From the NCBI GenBank assembly GCA_965249595.1, contig OZ252242.1, positions 1,488,001-1,552,000 of the forward strand: 64,000 nucleotides of DNA, in the 5' to 3' direction. The notes below the pieces were generated by a model. That model made no database searches, was not told where the DNA came from, and saw only the letters and a program-made list of their open reading frames with translations. The DNA is from VXNJ01 sp965249595 (GTDB taxonomy: Bacteria; Chloroflexota; UBA11872; VXNJ01). The position numbers and the translations under genes are program-made. This document shows positions 1-7,586 of the stretch, in pieces (position 1 is the first letter of the stretch; every line of letters begins with the position of its first letter).

Positions 1-2
1 TG

Positions 3-341
3 GTAATTTTTGGCGCTGGCACCGGCAACCCGTACTTTACGACCGACACCGCTGGAGCCCTGCGAGCCAGCGAAATGGACGCCGATGTCCTTCTCAAGGC
101 CACTCGTGTCAACGGCGTGTTCGATCGCGATCCGGAAAAATTTGCCGACGCCGTCCCTTTTGCACGCATCACCTATATCGAAGCGTTGAGCCGCCAATTG
201 GAAGTGATGGATGCGACCGCGTTTTCACTTTGCATGGAAAACGCTATGCCGATAGTTGTTTTTGAACTCGACGCCAATGCCCACAATCTATTGGGGGTGT
301 TGCGAGGCGAAAAAATCGGAACGCGTGTGGAGCAAGGCTAA
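3..341 (+). CDS. pyrH: UMP kinase, 3' part (partial at window edge)
   Basis: The reading frame is open from the first bases and gives the C-terminal about 112 residues of uridylate kinase, which phosphorylates UMP to UDP in pyrimidine nucleotide synthesis. Visible family hallmarks are the GAGTGNPYFTTDTA segment, which binds the nucleotide, and the following ADVLLKAT and DGVFDRDP stretches. The true start lies upstream of the window. The TAA stop shares one base with the ATG of frr (TAATG), implying translational coupling; pyrH-frr is a widely conserved pair. Identification is secure; only the N-terminus is missing. Confidence 0.95.
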   Translation, partial: VIFGAGTGNPYFTTDTAGALRASEMDADVLLKATRVNGVFDRDPEKFADAVPFARITYIEALSRQLEVMDATAFSLCMENAMPIVVFELDANAHNLLGVLRGEKIGTRVEQG

Positions 342-898
342 TGGTTGACGACTTACTCGCTGACGGCGACGTGAGGATGGGGCGTTCGGTTGAGTCGCTG
401 CGGCATCAGTTGGGCCTGATTCGGACCGGTCGCGCTTCAGCGACTCTGGTGGAGGAGCTGCTCGTTGACGCCTATGGGGCCCCGGCTGAACTCAAAACCT
501 TGGCCACGATCACGGTCCCTGAGGCTCGTCTCCTGGTAATTCACCCGTGGGACAAGACTTTGATCGCACCGGTGATCCAGGCCCTAGAAAAATCCGATAT
601 CGGCATCACGCCGGCCAGTGACGGCACGGTGGTTCGTTTGCCATTCCCGCCGCTGTCGACGGAACGCCGGCGCGCAATGGTCCGCGTAGTCTCCAGCAAG
701 ATTGAAGACGGCCGGATCGCGGTCCGGAATATTCGTCGCCATATCGCCGATGACATCCGTACCGCGGAATCGGAAAAGATGTGTTCGGCCGATGAGGCGC
801 ATCGCGCACTGACGCGTCTTGACGGCATTACCCATTCCAACATCGAATTGATGGAGGCGCAGGGCAAGGCCAAGGAAGCTGAAGTTCTTGAGATCTGA
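341..898 (+). CDS. frr: ribosome recycling factor
   Basis: This 185-residue protein has the normal length for RRF, which with EF-G splits post-termination ribosomes. Recognisable segments are the N-terminal helix ending in RTGRAS, the small beta domain with YGAP and ATITVPEARLLVI, the SDIGITPASDG loop, and the PPLSTERRRAMV stretch leading into the long C-terminal helices. It follows pyrH with a one-base overlap, and uppS begins inside its last codons, so pyrH-frr-uppS looks co-transcribed. A few usual Asn/Pro positions differ (VVRLPFPPL where most have IRIPxPxL), which is within family variation. Confidence 0.95.
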   Translation: MVDDLLADGDVRMGRSVESLRHQLGLIRTGRASATLVEELLVDAYGAPAELKTLATITVPEARLLVIHPWDKTLIAPVIQALEKSDIGITPASDGTVVRLPFPPLSTERRRAMVRVVSSKIEDGRIAVRNIRRHIADDIRTAESEKMCSADEAHRALTRLDGITHSNIELMEAQGKAKEAEVLEI

Positions 899-1649
899 TC
901 CTTCGACTGACAGCTCCGACAGGCACGCCGGTCAATACAGCGGACCGCGCCATGTGGCGATCATCATGGATGGCAATGGGCGGTGGGCTTCAGCGCAGGG
1001 GCTAACCCGCTCGCAAGGACATCGCGCCGGCAGCCGCCGCCTCTCCGAGATCGTCCAGGCCTGCGTAGAGCGCGATATCGCCTTCCTGACCGTCTACGCC
1101 CTCTCAACTGAGAACTGGAACCGTCCCGACATCGAGATCGAACAACTGCTATTGCTGTTGGGTGAACGGCTCCAGACCGAACGCCGACGGATCTTCCAAA
1201 ACCGCATTCGAATCCGGATCCTAGGTTCGCTGGAGCGTATCCCGCCGGCGCTTCGATTGACGATCAGGCAGCTGGAAAATGCCACCGCCAACTTCGATCG
1301 CCTGACTTTCAACATCGCCTTCAACTACGGCGGCCGGGGCGAGATTGTGCGGGCCGTGCAACGGGTGATGCGGGCCAATTTGGACCCCGAGGATGTCACC
1401 GAGGACCTGCTTGAGAATTACCTCTACACCGCCGGGCAACCGGACCCCGATTTGGTGATACGCACCGGTGGTGAATTGCGCCTGAGCAATTTCCTGCTCT
1501 GGCAATCGGCGTATTCCGAATACTGGTGGACTCCCACCCTTTGGCCCGAATTTACGCCGGAATGTTTGGACTTGGCGATTGCCGAATATGGCCGTCGCCG
1601 TCGCCGTTTCGGCGGCGTTCCCACCGCCTCACCTCACCTCGGGGGCTGA
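888..1649 (+). CDS. uppS: undecaprenyl/polyprenyl diphosphate synthase (cis-prenyltransferase)
   Basis: This 253-residue cis-prenyltransferase condenses isopentenyl units onto farnesyl-PP to make the lipid carrier for cell-wall synthesis. The signature HVAIIMDGNGRWA is at residues 22-34, with catalytic Asp28. Further family blocks are YALSTENWNRP, FNYGGRGEIV, PDLVIRTGGELRLSNFLLWQ and the ExWW-type segment. The TTG start at 888 overlaps frr by 11 bases and is preceded by an AAGGAAG Shine-Dalgarno about ten bases upstream. It ends in TGA, and the cdsA reading frame continues in the same frame directly behind that stop (see findings). Confidence 0.95.
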   Translation: MRSDPSTDSSDRHAGQYSGPRHVAIIMDGNGRWASAQGLTRSQGHRAGSRRLSEIVQACVERDIAFLTVYALSTENWNRPDIEIEQLLLLLGERLQTERRRIFQNRIRIRILGSLERIPPALRLTIRQLENATANFDRLTFNIAFNYGGRGEIVRAVQRVMRANLDPEDVTEDLLENYLYTAGQPDPDLVIRTGGELRLSNFLLWQSAYSEYWWTPTLWPEFTPECLDLAIAEYGRRRRRFGGVPTASPHLGG

Positions 1650-1694
1650 TCGATAAGCGGCGATTTCGCCCGGCGGATTGCCAGCGCGGTTGTC

Positions 1695-2465
1695 TTGATC
1701 CCGCTGGCGGTAGGCGGCATCTGGCTGGGCGGTTACCCGATGGCGGGATTGCTTCTGCTGATTTTTGGGGCCGCGGCCTTCGAACTGGGATCCCTCGCCG
1801 ACCCCTCGGGAGATCGCTGGCGACGACTTTTTGGACCGGTGCTGCTGGCGGTCTTGATGCTCGCCTTTGTTTCGCGTTCCGAGGATTGGGCTCTCTGGTT
1901 GGCGCTGTTGGGGACCGCCCTGCTTGCGGTCGGGTATTTGGCCGCAAGCGTGCTGGCCGAGCGATCACCGACGAGTTTTTTCCGTTTCGCGGCAGGGGGT
2001 GCGACGCTGATTTATCTGGCACCGCCGATGCTGGCGGCGTGGGCAATCCGCGATATTGCCGACGATCCGACCCCATTGCTATTCGTAGTCGCCGCGGTAT
2101 CGGGTTTTGACACTTGTGCGTACCTTGTCGGCCGTCCCTTGGGTAAGCGTAAGCTCTCGCCGACGATCTCACCTGGCAAAACCGTTGAAGGCATAGTTGG
2201 CGGTACCGTTGGGGCAATAGCCATCGGTGGGTCAGCTGGTCTGCTAATCGGAGTTGACCCTTTCTGGTTGGCCCTGGCGGCGGCGGCCTTGGGGTTGGCG
2301 GGTCAGCTGGGGGATCTGCTCGAGAGCGCCATCAAGCGATCGTTTGACGTTAAGGATTCCGGCTCCATCATTCCGGGCCATGGCGGCGTGCTAGACCGCA
2401 TCGACAGTTACACCCTGGCCCTTCCCGTGGGCCTGGCAATGCTGCTGGTCGGGGTCTTAAATTGA
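1695..2465 (+). CDS. cdsA: phosphatidate cytidylyltransferase (CDP-diglyceride synthase)
   Basis: This integral membrane enzyme makes CDP-diacylglycerol from CTP and phosphatidate. There are about seven to eight hydrophobic segments, and near the C-terminus the CDP-alcohol signature SxxKRSFDVKDSGSIIPGHGGVLDRIDS. Also seen is DTCAYLVGRPLGKRKLSPTISPGKT. The first canonical start is the TTG at 1695, but homologous-looking N-terminal sequence (ARRIASAVV) extends upstream to just after the uppS stop at 1647-1649, with no ATG, GTG or TTG in it. The true start may therefore be a rare codon such as ATA at 1653 or ATT at 1677. The stop overlaps the dxr start (TTGA). Confidence 0.92.
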   Translation: MIPLAVGGIWLGGYPMAGLLLLIFGAAAFELGSLADPSGDRWRRLFGPVLLAVLMLAFVSRSEDWALWLALLGTALLAVGYLAASVLAERSPTSFFRFAAGGATLIYLAPPMLAAWAIRDIADDPTPLLFVVAAVSGFDTCAYLVGRPLGKRKLSPTISPGKTVEGIVGGTVGAIAIGGSAGLLIGVDPFWLALAAAALGLAGQLGDLLESAIKRSFDVKDSGSIIPGHGGVLDRIDSYTLALPVGLAMLLVGVLN

Positions 2466-3622
2466 ATTCGCAACTTACCCGCCTGGCGATTTTGGGCAGC
2501 ACCGGTTCCATCGGCACCCAGGCCCTAGAGGTTGTCGCCGCTTGCCCGGATCGCTTTGATGTTGTCGGCCTGGCAGCCGGTTCAAATTGTGATCTTTTGC
2601 TCCGCCAGGCTCGCCAGCACGGCGTCTCCCGCGTGGCTTTGGGCGGGCAATTCGAGCAAGCGCCGGTGCGGGTTGATGGCGTAGAGGTGCTTTCCGGAGC
2701 GTCCGGCCTCAAATCCATCGCCGCTGAATCGGGGGCCGAATTGGTGCTGGTCGCCACGGTTGGGGCGGCCGGGTTTGTCCCCACGGTGGCCGCCATCGAT
2801 GCCGGTGCCGATATCGCATTGGCCAGCAAGGAACTACTGGTCATGGCCGGTGAGCTGCTGATGAGTCATGCCCGGGAGCGCAACGTAAGTGTTAAACCGG
2901 TGGACAGCGAACACAGCGCGATTTGGCAGTGCTTGCGCGGCGAGGACCCCAGGTCCGTCAAAAAGATAACCCTTACCGCCTCGGGCGGTCCGTTCCTGCG
3001 GACGCCGGCGGAAAAATTCAGCTCGCTGACCGCCGCCGATGCCCTCCGCCACCCGAACTGGGACATGGGATCGAAGGTGACGATCGATTCGGCCACTCTG
3101 ATGAACAAGGGCCTGGAAGTGATCGAGGCCCATTGGTTGTTCGATGTGCCGCTGAACCAGATCGAGGTCTTGGTGCACCCTCAGAGCATCGTCCATTCCT
3201 TGGTCGAATTCGTAGACGGTTCGGTCAAGGCGCAGCTGGGTGAACCCGATATGCGTATCCCGATAGCCTGCGCACTGGGCGGCCCGACCCGTCTCCCGGT
3301 GGGCGATCTGGCGCCGCCCTTGCGGCTGGCGAAAACAGCGGATCTGACCTTTGAGGAGCCCGACCACAACCGTTTTCCACTGCTTTCGCTGGCTCGCCAG
3401 GCCGCCGCCGCTGGTGGCATCGCGCCGGCGGTGCTGGTGGGGGCCGACGATGCGGCGGTGGCCGCCTTTCTGGCCGGACAGATCCGTTTCGACCAGATTC
3501 CGCAGGTGCTCGCCCAGTCACTTTCGGAAGTACCGTGGGAACCGCTGGCGACGATTGCGGACGCGCCGCATTGGCACCAGCGCGGATTTAACCTGGCGAG
3601 CGATTGTTTGGCCCGCTTGTGA
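2462..3622 (+). CDS. dxr: 1-deoxy-D-xylulose 5-phosphate reductoisomerase
   Basis: This enzyme of the MEP isoprenoid pathway converts DXP to MEP with NADPH. The 386-residue protein has the Rossmann motif LGSTGSIG at residues 11-18, ASKELLVMAG at 121-130, the metal/substrate residues D148-S149-E150 in VDSEHSAIWQ, and the NWDMGSKVTIDSATLMNKG block. The TTG start at 2462 overlaps the cdsA stop by four bases, so it is probably translationally coupled. ispG lies two genes downstream and uppS upstream, which groups isoprenoid and carrier-lipid synthesis in one operon. Confidence 0.97.
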   Translation: MNSQLTRLAILGSTGSIGTQALEVVAACPDRFDVVGLAAGSNCDLLLRQARQHGVSRVALGGQFEQAPVRVDGVEVLSGASGLKSIAAESGAELVLVATVGAAGFVPTVAAIDAGADIALASKELLVMAGELLMSHARERNVSVKPVDSEHSAIWQCLRGEDPRSVKKITLTASGGPFLRTPAEKFSSLTAADALRHPNWDMGSKVTIDSATLMNKGLEVIEAHWLFDVPLNQIEVLVHPQSIVHSLVEFVDGSVKAQLGEPDMRIPIACALGGPTRLPVGDLAPPLRLAKTADLTFEEPDHNRFPLLSLARQAAAAGGIAPAVLVGADDAAVAAFLAGQIRFDQIPQVLAQSLSEVPWEPLATIADAPHWHQRGFNLASDCLARL

Positions 3623-3646
3623 GTACTTTGACCCAGGTTTGCCCCG

Positions 3647-4678
3647 ATGCTTGATTGGCTGGGTCCGGTGGCAATCGGCCTGTTGCTGCTAACGCTTTTG
3701 GTGGTGGCCCACGAATTTGGGCATTTCACGGCGGCCCGCGCAGTGGGTGTCGAGGTGTACGAGTTTGCGGTTGGTTTCCCGCCGCGATTGCTCTCCAGGC
3801 AGCTGGGTGCCACCGCCTTTGTCTTGAATGCGATTCCATTGGGTGGGTACGTGCGGATGCGTGGCGAGGGGGGCCACGATCGTAGCGCCGGCAGTTTCGC
3901 CATCGCCAGTCCGCCGCGCCGCGTGGCGATACTTTTAGCCGGTCCGACGGCGAATGTCCTCTGCGGATTGGCGCTTTTCTTTGTCTCCGCTCTTCTCTAT
4001 GCCCCGGTGGGCACAAAGATCACCGCGGTCACGACGCCCAGCCCGGCGGCGACGGCCGGCTTGGCCGCCGGCGACGAGATTGTTTCACTGGCCGGAAATA
4101 TTGATGTCACGCCGGATGAAGTGTTGCCAATTGCCCGGCAGCACGCCGGATCGGTGATTGAACTTACCTTTTCGCGGTCCGGCATCGAGCGATCCACTGC
4201 CATCGTACCGCGGGTAAACCCGCCGCCCGGTCAGGGGCCGTTAGGCGTAAATGTCAATTACGTGATTGGAAATGCCACCCCGGCGGCGGCGCTGGGACTG
4301 GCTGTCGAACACACCCTGGATTCATTGACTTTGCTCCCGCGCTATACGGTCGACGCCTTCCGCGGGGCCGGCGATCTGGTGGTGACCGGACCGATCGGGA
4401 TTCTGGGATCGTTTGACCGCGCGGCCGGATTTGGTCCTGGCGTGGTATTGGGCTTGGCGGCCTCGATCTCAATCCAAATTGCGCTGTTTAACCTGCTGCC
4501 GTGGCCAGTGCTGGACGGCGGGCGAATATTGCTGGTCGGATACGAGGTTGTCCGCGGCCGCCGAATCCCTCCGGCGATCGAGCGAGCTTTGCAGGCAACT
4601 AGCATGGCATTGTTGCTAATACTTGTATTGGCGGTCACGGCATCTGACATCTCGGGCCTATTTGGCACAGTTCCCTAG
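3647..4678 (+). CDS. rseP: RseP-type site-2 (M50) membrane metalloprotease
   Basis: A zinc metalloprotease that cleaves transmembrane substrates, classically anti-sigma factors and signal-peptide remnants. The zinc motif HEFGH is at residues 22-26 in the first membrane helix. A single PDZ domain (about 110-195) follows a second helix, and the C-terminal LDG motif carrying the third ligand (Asp290) sits in NLLPWPVLDGGR. Length 343 is typical of the single-PDZ form; E. coli RseP has two PDZ domains and is longer. It lies 24 bases after dxr, the usual dxr-rseP order. The substrate cannot be told from the sequence. Confidence 0.93.
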   Translation: MLDWLGPVAIGLLLLTLLVVAHEFGHFTAARAVGVEVYEFAVGFPPRLLSRQLGATAFVLNAIPLGGYVRMRGEGGHDRSAGSFAIASPPRRVAILLAGPTANVLCGLALFFVSALLYAPVGTKITAVTTPSPAATAGLAAGDEIVSLAGNIDVTPDEVLPIARQHAGSVIELTFSRSGIERSTAIVPRVNPPPGQGPLGVNVNYVIGNATPAAALGLAVEHTLDSLTLLPRYTVDAFRGAGDLVVTGPIGILGSFDRAAGFGPGVVLGLAASISIQIALFNLLPWPVLDGGRILLVGYEVVRGRRIPPAIERALQATSMALLLILVLAVTASDISGLFGTVP

Positions 4679-4717
4679 ACAGCGGTTTTCGCATTAGAAG
4701 GAGCGCCGGCAACGATC

Positions 4718-5836
4718 ATGTCTGAAATACTGCGACGACGCACTTCGATTCCGGTCCACGTTGGGGACGTGCGAATCGGTGGCGGCGGTCCTGTGGTCGT
4801 CCAATCGATGACCACCACCAATACCGCCGATGTGCACTCGACTAGCGATCAGATCGCCCGCCTGGCCGACCTTGGCTGCGAGATCGTTCGCGTCGCGGTC
4901 CCTGACCGCCACGCGGCCTCCGCCCTGCCGGCGATCATCGCTGCCAGTTCGGTGCCGCTGATAGCCGATATTCACTTCGACCACCGGTTGGCCCTGATGT
5001 CCGCCGAAGCCGGGATCGACGGACTCCGCATCAACCCCGGCAATATCGGGAATCGCGATCGGGTTCGACAAGTGGTGCGTGCTTGCAAGTCGCGCGATAT
5101 TCCGATCCGGATCGGCGTCAACGCCGGATCTATTCCCGAGAACCGAACCGCCGACGGCCGCCCCAAGCAGGGTCAGGCTTTGGCCGAGGCGATGGTCGCG
5201 CATGCCCTGGAGCATATCCAGATCCTTGAAGATGAAAACTTTGAGGCGATGAAAATCTCTCTCAAAGCCTTCGATATCGACCCGATGGTTCGCGCCTACC
5301 GCTTAATCGCCGACCAGATTCCCTACCCGCTCCACTTGGGGGTTACCGAGGCCGGAACGCCGCGATCGGGGTCCATCCGTTCGGCGATCGGCATCGGGAT
5401 GCTGCTGTATGAAGGTATTGGCGATACGATCCGGGTTTCCCTGACCGCCGAACCAGAAGCCGAAGTCCCGGTGGCTCTCGAGATCCTAAAGAGCCTCGAA
5501 TTGCACCAGCAGGGCACGACCTTGGTGTCATGCCCGTCCTGCGGGCGCTGCGAGATCGAGCTATTCGATTTGGTTGAACGCGTAGAAAAGCACCTCGTTG
5601 CAATCGACGAACCGCTCAAAGTCGCGGTGATGGGGTGTGTGGTCAACGGCCCGGGCGAGGCCCGCGATGCCGATATTGGACTGGCCGGCGGCCGCGGCCG
5701 CGGGGTGATTTTCGCCAAGGGTGAAATCGTCGAGACGCTAGATGAGGACCAGTTTTTCCCTCATCTGACCGCCGGCATTGACCGCCTGGTGGCCGACCGC
5801 GTCAAGGCCCGCCAAAGCGAGACGGAACCGGCCTAG
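4718..5836 (+). CDS. ispG: (E)-4-hydroxy-3-methylbut-2-enyl-diphosphate synthase
   Basis: This 4Fe-4S enzyme of the MEP pathway converts MEcPP to HMBPP. The 372-residue, two-domain (TIM barrel plus Fe-S) bacterial form is intact. Cluster ligands C272, C275 and C307 and the catalytic Glu314 are visible in SCPSCGRCEIE and GCVVNGPGEA. N-terminal TIM-barrel landmarks include VVVQSMTTTNTADV and LRINPGNIG. The ATG is preceded by AGAAGGAG (4696-4703), 14 bases upstream, a slightly long spacing. It closes the forward block; the next gene is convergent. Confidence 0.97.
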   Translation: MSEILRRRTSIPVHVGDVRIGGGGPVVVQSMTTTNTADVHSTSDQIARLADLGCEIVRVAVPDRHAASALPAIIAASSVPLIADIHFDHRLALMSAEAGIDGLRINPGNIGNRDRVRQVVRACKSRDIPIRIGVNAGSIPENRTADGRPKQGQALAEAMVAHALEHIQILEDENFEAMKISLKAFDIDPMVRAYRLIADQIPYPLHLGVTEAGTPRSGSIRSAIGIGMLLYEGIGDTIRVSLTAEPEAEVPVALEILKSLELHQQGTTLVSCPSCGRCEIELFDLVERVEKHLVAIDEPLKVAVMGCVVNGPGEARDADIGLAGGRGRGVIFAKGEIVETLDEDQFFPHLTAGIDRLVADRVKARQSETEPA

Positions 5837-5840
5837 AAGC

Positions 5841-5853
5841 GCCGGTAGCCGGC
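5841..5853. terminator. short GC hairpin between convergent ispG and aquaporin genes
   Basis: GCCGG-TAG-CCGGC forms a five-pair stem with a three-base loop in the 21 bases between the two convergent stop codons, and on the plus strand is followed by CTTTCTA. It could work as a weak bidirectional terminator. The T tract is poor, so this is tentative. Confidence 0.35.
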
Positions 5854-5857
5854 CTTT

Positions 5858-6541
5858 CTAGTCGGCCACCTTCTCACCCAGGGAGAAGACTTTGAACACG
5901 GCCGCGGCAATTAGGGTGCCGGCGATTGGGCCGGCCCAATAGACCCAGTGGTCAGCCCAATTGCCCGACAGAACAGCGGGCCCAAAGGTTCGGGCCGGAT
6001 TGAGTGAGCCTCCGGTCAGGGCACCGCAAACGATCAGACCGGCCGCCAAGGCGATCGGGATCGCCACCGCCGCCACGCGTTGGGGCAATTCGTAACGCAC
6101 CGCCACGAACAGGATGGTGGAGACCAGGATGAACGTCGCCGCCGCTTCCAAAACCACCGCCTGCCAGGGTTCGGTGCCGAAGGCAACGGTGGTGAGTCCG
6201 TAACTGCTGGGACCCAATGGAATTGCCAGCGCCAAAACGCCGGTCGCCAGCACCGCCCCGACCAGCTGAAAGACCCAGTAGGCGATGGCGTCGACGATGG
6301 AGATTTTGCCCAACGTCAAAAGGGCCAGGGTTACCGCTGGGTTGAACTGGGCGCCGGAGATGTCGTAGAACATGAAAATTCCGACGGAGAGGGCAAAAAA
6401 CGATCCCATCACCGCTACCAGCATGGTCTCGCTGCCGCCGCCTAGCTCGTCAACCACCACCGCTGCCGATCCGGCCGCGCCCAACAAGAGCACGAACGTG
6501 CCGACTAGTTCCCCTAAATAGGACCTAAGTCGCGTGTTCAT
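5858..6541 (-). CDS. MIP-family aquaporin
   Basis: A six-helix channel of the major intrinsic protein family, 227 residues from the chosen start. Both half-helix motifs are present: FNPAVTLALL and LNPARTFGPA. The residue after the second NPAR is Thr, not the Asp typical of glycerol facilitators, so water or small neutral solutes are more likely than glycerol; this is inference. The start is the ATG at 6539-6541, because GAGGAGAAG lies just upstream on this strand. A longer TTG-initiated frame would add a non-membrane extension. The leader contains a strong hairpin (6560-6600). Confidence 0.93.
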   Translation of the reverse strand: MNTRLRSYLGELVGTFVLLLGAAGSAAVVVDELGGGSETMLVAVMGSFFALSVGIFMFYDISGAQFNPAVTLALLTLGKISIVDAIAYWVFQLVGAVLATGVLALAIPLGPSSYGLTTVAFGTEPWQAVVLEAAATFILVSTILFVAVRYELPQRVAAVAIPIALAAGLIVCGALTGGSLNPARTFGPAVLSGNWADHWVYWAGPIAGTLIAAAVFKVFSLGEKVAD

Positions 6542-6559
6542 CGAGCACTTCTCCTCAAG

Positions 6560-6600
6560 ATGTCCGAATCGACGATCGCAATAGCGCGATCCCCGGACAT
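6560..6600 (-). promoter_or_regulatory. two-tier inverted repeat in the aquaporin 5' leader
   Basis: Outer arms ATGTCCG (6560-6566) and CGGACAT (6594-6600) are exact reverse complements. Inside them GATCGC (6574-6579) pairs with GCGATC (6586-6591) around a six-base loop. The structure ends within ten bases of the aquaporin Shine-Dalgarno. On the plus strand it is followed by TTTTT. It may be an RNA control element of the aquaporin leader, a DNA operator, or a terminator of antisense transcription; the sequence does not decide. Confidence 0.45.
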
Positions 6601-6655
6601 TTTTACTTGGCCGACCCAATAAATTTGATCAGGTCAGCCGATAATCGCCCCGCGA

Positions 6656-6690
6656 GTGGGACACTCCGCACCAATTGATTGCTGTCCCAC
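6656..6690. promoter_or_regulatory. 8-bp inverted repeat, candidate operator
   Basis: GTGGGACA (6656-6663) and TGTCCCAC (6683-6690) are perfect inverted arms separated by 19 bases, lying 36 bases before the aldolase-family start and in the shared upstream region of the divergent aquaporin gene. The geometry suits a dimeric regulator. No regulator gene is adjacent. Confidence 0.4.
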
Positions 6691-6725
6691 GCTGACTCAA
6701 TTCCCGAAGAGCGATCGAGCAAATC

Positions 6726-7526
6726 ATGATGAACCGCAAAAATGTATTGCGCCAAAAAATTGATTCTGGCGAACCAAGCGTCGGCTGCCGGTGTTCATCA
6801 GTTTGGCCCGGAATTGCCGAGGTCGTCGGATTGACCGGCCAGATCGACTATGTCGAATTCGTAGCCGAATACGGACCGTTCGACAACTTTGCGCTCGAGA
6901 ACTTTGCCCGTGCCGTGGACCTGTTCCCGCACCTTAGCTCGATGATAAAAATGGACCAAATGCCACGTCCCTATTTGGCGATCAGGGCCGCTGGCGCGGG
7001 GATTGAAAACTTCCTTTTTTCTGACGTTCGAGGCCCGGACGACGCTCGCGAAGCGGTTGCTTCGGTCCGCGCCGATGCGGCCGGCCAGGATGGACTGCGC
7101 GGCATGGGCGCCACGCGCGATAACCGTTGGGGTTATGGGTTCGACGTGGCTGGCTACGTTGACGCCCTCAATCAAGCAGTGGTGGCGATCATGGTCGAAA
7201 AGCAGGGCTGCGTCGACCAGCTGGAAGAGGTATTGGCGGTGCCCGGCCTCGATATGACCCAGTTCGGGCCAACCGATTTCTCGATGAATAGCGGCAACTT
7301 CGACGGCCGTTCGTCCACTGCCGTCAAGGACGCCGAGCTCTACAGCATCGAGACATCGATGAAGATGAACGTTACGCCGCGGGTGGAGATCAGCTCACCT
7401 GAGCAGGCCCTGCCCTATATCGAAATGGGCGTTAAGCACTTCAGTCTCAGTGGCGATGTCTACGTATTGCGTGATTTTTGGATGACCAAAGGCAAGGAAC
7501 TGCGCGACCTGCTCGAGGTCAGCTAG
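6726..7526 (+). CDS. HpcH/HpaI aldolase-family protein with atypical active site
   Basis: A 266-residue TIM-barrel protein of the HpcH/HpaI aldolase/citrate lyase family, which usually performs metal-dependent retro-aldol cleavage of 2-keto acids. The Glu and Asp metal-ligand region is kept: MVEKQGCVDQLEEV followed by QFGPTDFSMNSG. However, where the family has EHGP this protein has EYGPFD, and the usual catalytic Arg segment reads IKMDQ, so the general-base His and the Arg appear replaced. It may be a distinct subfamily or act on a different substrate. ATG at 6726 or 6729. It is convergent to an SDR gene; a canonical paralogue is at 8422-9186. Confidence 0.8.
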   Translation: MMNRKNVLRQKIDSGEPSVGCRCSSVWPGIAEVVGLTGQIDYVEFVAEYGPFDNFALENFARAVDLFPHLSSMIKMDQMPRPYLAIRAAGAGIENFLFSDVRGPDDAREAVASVRADAAGQDGLRGMGATRDNRWGYGFDVAGYVDALNQAVVAIMVEKQGCVDQLEEVLAVPGLDMTQFGPTDFSMNSGNFDGRSSTAVKDAELYSIETSMKMNVTPRVEISSPEQALPYIEMGVKHFSLSGDVYVLRDFWMTKGKELRDLLEVS

Positions 7527-7547
7527 GAATCTTCGCTGATCGGGGCC

Positions 7548-7578
7548 CGGTAAACGCATCCACCGCTTCGGTAAACGC
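7548..7578. repeat. 10-bp direct repeat between convergent genes
   Basis: CGGTAAACGC occurs at 7548-7557 and again at 7569-7578, a 21-base period, in the 60-base space between the stop codons of the aldolase-family gene and the SDR gene. No function is evident. Confidence 0.3.
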
Positions 7579-7586
7579 GCTTGGGG

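Noticed and set aside
1647..1649. General recoding of TGA as a sense codon
   Set aside because: TGA ends many genes in the window exactly at family C-termini and in tight overlaps (dxr, frr, tsaB, purN, purQ), so the standard code holds; only local read-through remains possible.
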